Shown here: one piece after another, positions 59,633 to 64,000 of the stretch | Layout of the letters: each line of letters starts with the position of its first letter | Numbering within the stretch: the first letter of the stretch is position 1 | From: Deinandra increscens subsp. villosa | Taxonomy: Eukaryota > Streptophyta > Magnoliopsida > Asterales > Asteraceae | Direction: 5' to 3' | DNA: 64,000 nt | NCBI GenBank assembly: GCA_039602395.1 | Contig: JBCNJP010000023.1 | Coordinates: forward strand, 92,272,030 to 92,336,029 | Made by a program: the position numbers and the translations under genes | The notes under the pieces: model-generated | Told to the model about the DNA's origin: nothing | Databases searched by the model: none | Seen by the model: only the letters and a program-made list of their open reading frames with translations

Positions 59633-60007
59633 TTTTTTTGGCATTTTCACGTATTAGTTTTGAAATTGAAAAAAACAGTATTAATTTTAGATAATTAAAG
59701 AGTTCAAAAAATATAAAGCATAATTAATTTCGTATTTTTTTTACTTGTTGCTAATTGATAAATAACTAGTTTTGTAGGCATTTTTTCAAACAAAAAATAT
59801 ATATCTTGTGGTCGAACCCCACAGCCACCATTTTTTTGGCATTTTCACGTATTAGTTTTGAAATTGAAAAAAACAGTATTAATTTTAGATAATTAAAGAG
59901 TTCAAAAAATATAAAGCATAATTAATTTCGTATTTTTTTTACTTGTTGCTAATTGATAAATAACTAGTTTTGTAAGCATTTTTTCAAACAAAAAATATAT
60001 ATCTTGT
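59612..60007 (+). repeat. 198-bp tandem duplication including the tRNA 3' end
   Basis: 59612-59809 is repeated almost exactly at 59810-60007. The second copy starts GGTCGAACCCCACAGCCACC and therefore carries only the T arm and acceptor 3' strand of the tRNA, with its T run. The second copy cannot be a tRNA. The very high identity suggests a recent event. Confidence 0.95.
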
Positions 60008-60559
60008 GGGAAAATGAAAATTCGTGTATATGTATTGATAGATTGAATGAAAATATATATTTCGTTTATTTCTTATCATATGTGGTGTTTGTCACATAAA
60101 ATTTTTGTTCTATCAGAAAGTGGAGTGACTCCATATTATGTTGTGGAGGTGTCGTCAATGACGAGGCAAAGATTGTCGTCAATTAAGAATCACTTTTGGC
60201 TTCATGAATTTTGTGATTCTACGATGGTTTCAATGTTTCATTTTAAGAATCAATTTTGCCTTTCAAGGTTTTTGTTAAAGGTTCCTAACTTCAGTTTTGA
60301 TTATACGATGGTTCTTGAAGCACTCAAGAAAGTGTTGGTTGTCAATTAATTTGTTATGGTTCCTTTGATTTACGACTTACACGTTTTAAATCTACAATTC
60401 AACGACGGTGGTTCTGGTAAAAGTCGATCTTATTCTTAAGGTTTTAGTCGATTTACGATTTACTGGATTGATTATCAATGTAATGTTTAAGAAGAATTAT
60501 TTGATGATCTGTGAAAAATTGGTTCTTGATGATGGAGGAAGGGAAGATAGTAAAAGTGT

Positions 60560-61128
60560 TTCCTAAGAGGGAGAACTTTGGTTGATAAACGAGGCAACGG
60601 TGTCAAACTCGGATGGCAGACCTCGAACAAACTGGAGAACCAAGCGATTGTCATCAACCGGGCGATCAAGATCCTTTAACTGTTCCGCCAAATCAGTGAG
60701 CTTCTGACAGTATTCGTCCATAGACGAGCATGAGGCTAATGTAAGGCAGCAGCCCTAGTACCTTTGTTACTGAGATAATATTGCTGAATCTTCACCCAAG
60801 CAGCACGGGCGGTAGTGTCGGTAACAAGGAATCGCGGCAGAACGGCATCGGCTAGGGTGGAGTAGATCCACTGGAGCACGAGGGAATCGATTTCCTTCCA
60901 CAGATCGTGATCTGCATGACCCTCCGCAGGAGGTGTAGTGCCATCTATATGATCATAAACCTTCTATGCCTTTGCCTGGATCTTGAAGAGCTTAACCCAG
61001 GACGAATAGGTGATCTTCACACCATCAAGAGGGCGAACTTTGATGTGAATGTTATTAACCGAATAGGCCGTTTTCAAGACTTCAACGAGCGGGTTTGGGG
61101 TGGGGTTCGAAGTAGCACCGTCGGTCAT
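60560..61128 (-). pseudogene. Ty1/copia retrotransposon gag remnant
   Basis: On the minus strand from ATG at 61128: MTDGATSNPTPNPL..., ITYSSWVKLFKIQAKA, a stop, then KVYDHIDG, WKEIDSLVLQWIYSTLADAV, TTARAAWVKIQQYYLSNKGT, a frame break, then LKDLDRPVDDNRLVLQFVRG and LPSEFDTVASFINQSSP. This is the gag of plant copia elements (W-x-K, IVLQWIYSTL, ARAAW). Upstream at about 61240-61255 TGGTATCGATCC resembles a worn primer-binding site. Stops and a frameshift make it non-functional; pol is absent. Confidence 0.8.
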
Positions 61129-61259
61129 GGTTGCTGTGGTGGTGGAGATGTCGGACGAGGAAGGGGAGGCCGGCGACGCCGTGGCAGCCGTCGGAAGGGT
61201 GGCGTGAGGTGGGGGAAACCGAATTAGGGTTTTCGGTTTAGGATCGATACCATAAAAGT

Positions 61260-64000
61260 GTTTGATATTTCATCCCTTTCACAATAATTACACCACCCTA
61301 TTTATACAAGAATATTTACGAGATACCCCCTCAACTATAATATCGTACACAATACATATATAAACTAATAGATAGAAGAGGTGTAGTTTGGTAATCATAA
61401 ACGTTCCAAGGGGGTTGAAAGAATGTTAAATTCCATAAATTGGTTCAATTAATTTCAATTTCAATTCCATTGTGTGCCAACCAAAGACAGTATTTGATGG
61501 AATTCATTCACATTCCAATTCAATCCCTTTGATCTTCATGAACCAAACAGGCCATGAGGATTTTTATTCCTTATGAGAGTGGTGTTTTTTTATTTTCTTT
61601 AAGGAATGAAATGAATAATTTCTTATTCAGTTTGTTTTTTCTTAAACATATATAGAAATAAAAAAATCTAATAATTAAACTATTAAATATATAAAAGGTG
61701 AAAAATAAAAATAGACAAGATAGTAAAATAGAAAAATAAAAAAAGTAATTAAAACAATAAATAAAGATAATGATAAAAATAAATATAAATATATGATAAA
61801 ATAAAATACTAAATAAAAAAGAATATTATAAAGAAATAAATTGGATTAACTATTACGTAAAGAAGTATAGGTAGAATTGTATTATATTCCTTTGTTTTTA
61901 TCATTTACCAAACAACACTAATTAATGATTCATTTCATTCTGATATGGTAACCAAATAGAACAATTGAATAGTAATGATCTATTTTATGTCCTTGACTAT
62001 TTCATTCTTTCGACTATTTCATTCCTTAATTTATTTAATTACCCCATAATTAATAAAGTAATAGACCCTAAAGCTGTTGATTTGATTCACGTTTACCTAA
62101 ATGAAATTCTATTGGGAACTCATGGGGATTGGCTCCAGCCTGATTAACAATATCCTCGACAAACGGTTTATGGCCACTACAATGTTCTTATTTCGGATTA
62201 AGTGTAATAAAACTTATGAACAACCATAAAAATTTAGTTATGTTTTATTTCTTACACAATTCGTGTAGAAAGTGAAAGAACAACTTTGAGACCAAGACAA
62301 AGACACCTTCCAATTTATAGTATTCATTCGTGCTATTAAGAAATATTGACAAAAAAATTGTTTATGTAATGAAAGTAGACTACAGATGATATCAATGGGT
62401 AATCATATTATAAAAGTAAATATCATAAGTGTAAGTAATATTAAGCATCTTACCCTTATTCTTTAAAATTGGTTATACATCTTTAGAGAAGAGGTTTACT
62501 TTCAAATTTGAAAGAAAACGTTTTTTATTTGTTTATGTTTTACAATGACAATAAATAAGAGTTAAGGACGATCAATATCAATGATTTGTTTGTTTTTGAG
62601 AGATAACCAATTATGCTCATACTCATTTGTATATGCATTATCTATAGTCAAGTCAAAGTAGAGACGAGGTGAAATTATTAATTTTGTATAAAGATGATAA
62701 ACTTATTAATAGAACGTAAAACATTGTATACAAATAAATATTTGAAGTTCTATGAGTTTATAACTTTATATTTTTTCAATATTATATATAACATGTAATG
62801 TCAATGATCATAAATAGTTACAGTTTATAAATTATATCGATTTTATTATTCACCACATGTAAAACCCAAGTTTCTAACTTAGTATATAATAAACAAATAA
62901 ATAAATCAAACAAAATTTTACTTAACAGTCTCGTACGAATAATATACGATGATAACAAACATTACCTTTATATCATAGTAATAAAATAAAAAATGTTGCC
63001 CAGTTAAAAAAAACATAAAATTTGTTGATTTTTCAATTTGCATCAGAAAAATAAAATAAAAAAAAGGACACGGTCAAAGATTATATTATTGGCGCCAAAA
63101 TAACAGTCGGGTTAGTTGATGCCCTTCGTAGCTCAAAAACCGTACGTGTTCGTTTGTGACAAGAATTTTAAAAGAATAACCCTTATAGGTAACGGTTGGA
63201 TCAATCCGAGTTGACTCAGAATGCTTGAATCCATATGTACGAATTTGCTCCCATAACTCAAATTTTACACAACCTTATTTTTAACTCAGTTGATATTTTT
63301 ATTTTATCCAACCCAAAATAATTATTATGTTTCCAATATATATTTTTATACATTTCTTTTTGTATAACTTCTTAATATAAAAATAAACATATTAGGTTAA
63401 GTTATACATAATATTGTAAGAATAATTAAATGGATATGGATTTTCACGTATTAGTGTGTTAACAAGAGCGTCTTTAAATATAGAAGTGTGATCCGTCTTT
63501 TAATAAGGTTTAAAAGTAGATATAAAGAACTAGAGGGTCGTTATGTAACTAAAAAAGTAAACAATTATCTAATTTATACGTTATGAAAATATTTATGATG
63601 AAACGTGAATAATAATAATGATTTTATGTGTTTCTATCATAGTGTTTACTATATGGCATGAGTAGTCAAATACAAACATGCTACAAATAGTCTATTCATG
63701 TGATTTTCTTTATAATGTTACTCAAATCCTTCGTTGTTTTTGCTTTTCAAGATTTTCATTGTCATGTAAATATTCTATTGATTATATTATAGATGTTATA
63801 TTGTGTCCTACTACTATACAATCTATCAAAAGTTATGTGATAACGTCAATTGCTTTTTAGTATAACACTTATAATAGGTCGATCTTTTAGTTTGTTTAAC
63901 TATTATTGTTCTACTTTTATATACAACGGTTCATCCATGGGTGGCTATGTTAATTTCAAGTTTGGCTACTTTCACTAAATAAACACACGATGATATGAAA
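61260..64000. other. AT-rich right end without a recognised gene
   Basis: 61386-61945 may be a decayed MITE (GTTTGGTAATCATAAACG on the left, ATATGGTAACCAAATAGAAC on the right). The remainder is low-complexity A/T-rich sequence; open frames are short and without motifs. Confidence 0.5.

Noticed and set aside
59810..59835. Second tRNA-like sequence
   Set aside because: It has only the T arm and acceptor 3' strand from the tandem duplication, and no D or anticodon arm.
1..64000. CRISPR arrays, bacterial operons, riboswitches
   Set aside because: The sequence is clearly plant nuclear DNA with spliced genes. The direct repeats are minisatellites or transposon-derived and have no spacer structure.

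Overview
This window is nuclear DNA from a dicot plant. The evidence is AT-rich intergenic sequence, short-exon genes with GT-AG introns, plastid-targeted enzymes, MIR169 hairpins, and dense plant-type DNA transposons, SINEs and retroelement scraps. The family is not certain; an asterid such as an Asteraceae species is only a guess from the overall style of the repeats.

Left part (1-10 kb): the 3' half of a subtilisin-like protease gene (+) enters from the left edge. It is followed by a fold-back hAT fragment and a nearly complete 4.5-kb Mutator-like element (2254-6742). That element has 200-bp terminal inverted repeats, a frameshifted transposase on the minus strand, and a convergent intact gene for a small GRF zinc-finger protein. 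A plastid-type low-molecular-weight phosphotyrosine phosphatase gene (+) follows.

Middle part (11-34 kb): four minus-strand housekeeping genes, each reconstructed exon by exon with frame checked across every junction. They are an HDA9-type histone deacetylase (14 exons, 431 aa), a 68-aa COX7a-like protein, a 143-aa RRM protein with an organelle-like N-terminus, and a plastid 2-carboxy-D-arabinitol-1-phosphatase-like protein (9 exons, 524 aa). The COX7a-like and RRM genes share a similar 5' leader and upstream region. The introns and spacers hold MITEs, SINEs with exact target-site duplications, small Helitrons, fold-backs and tandem repeats.

Right part (35-57 kb) contains no convincing protein gene. 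Instead it holds five MIR169 hairpins: two on the minus strand (about 35.9 and 40.7 kb) and three on the plus strand (about 50.8, 54.3 and 56.9 kb). Each has its own TATA-like box about 90-110 bp upstream of the mature miRNA. The 50.8- and 54.3-kb copies lie in a tandem segmental duplication. One copy was later interrupted by a Pack-MULE carrying a broken PP1-phosphatase exon, by a segment with a 30-bp GC-rich minisatellite, and by a SINE. The other copy preserves near-empty sites. miR169 is known to target NF-YA mRNAs; no NF-YA gene was found in this window.

Right end (57-64 kb): a deleted Ty3/gypsy remnant, a hAT element with a perfect 8-bp target duplication, an intact tRNA-Leu(UAA) gene with a 198-bp downstream tandem duplication, a decayed Ty1/copia gag, and AT-rich sequence with no recognisable gene.
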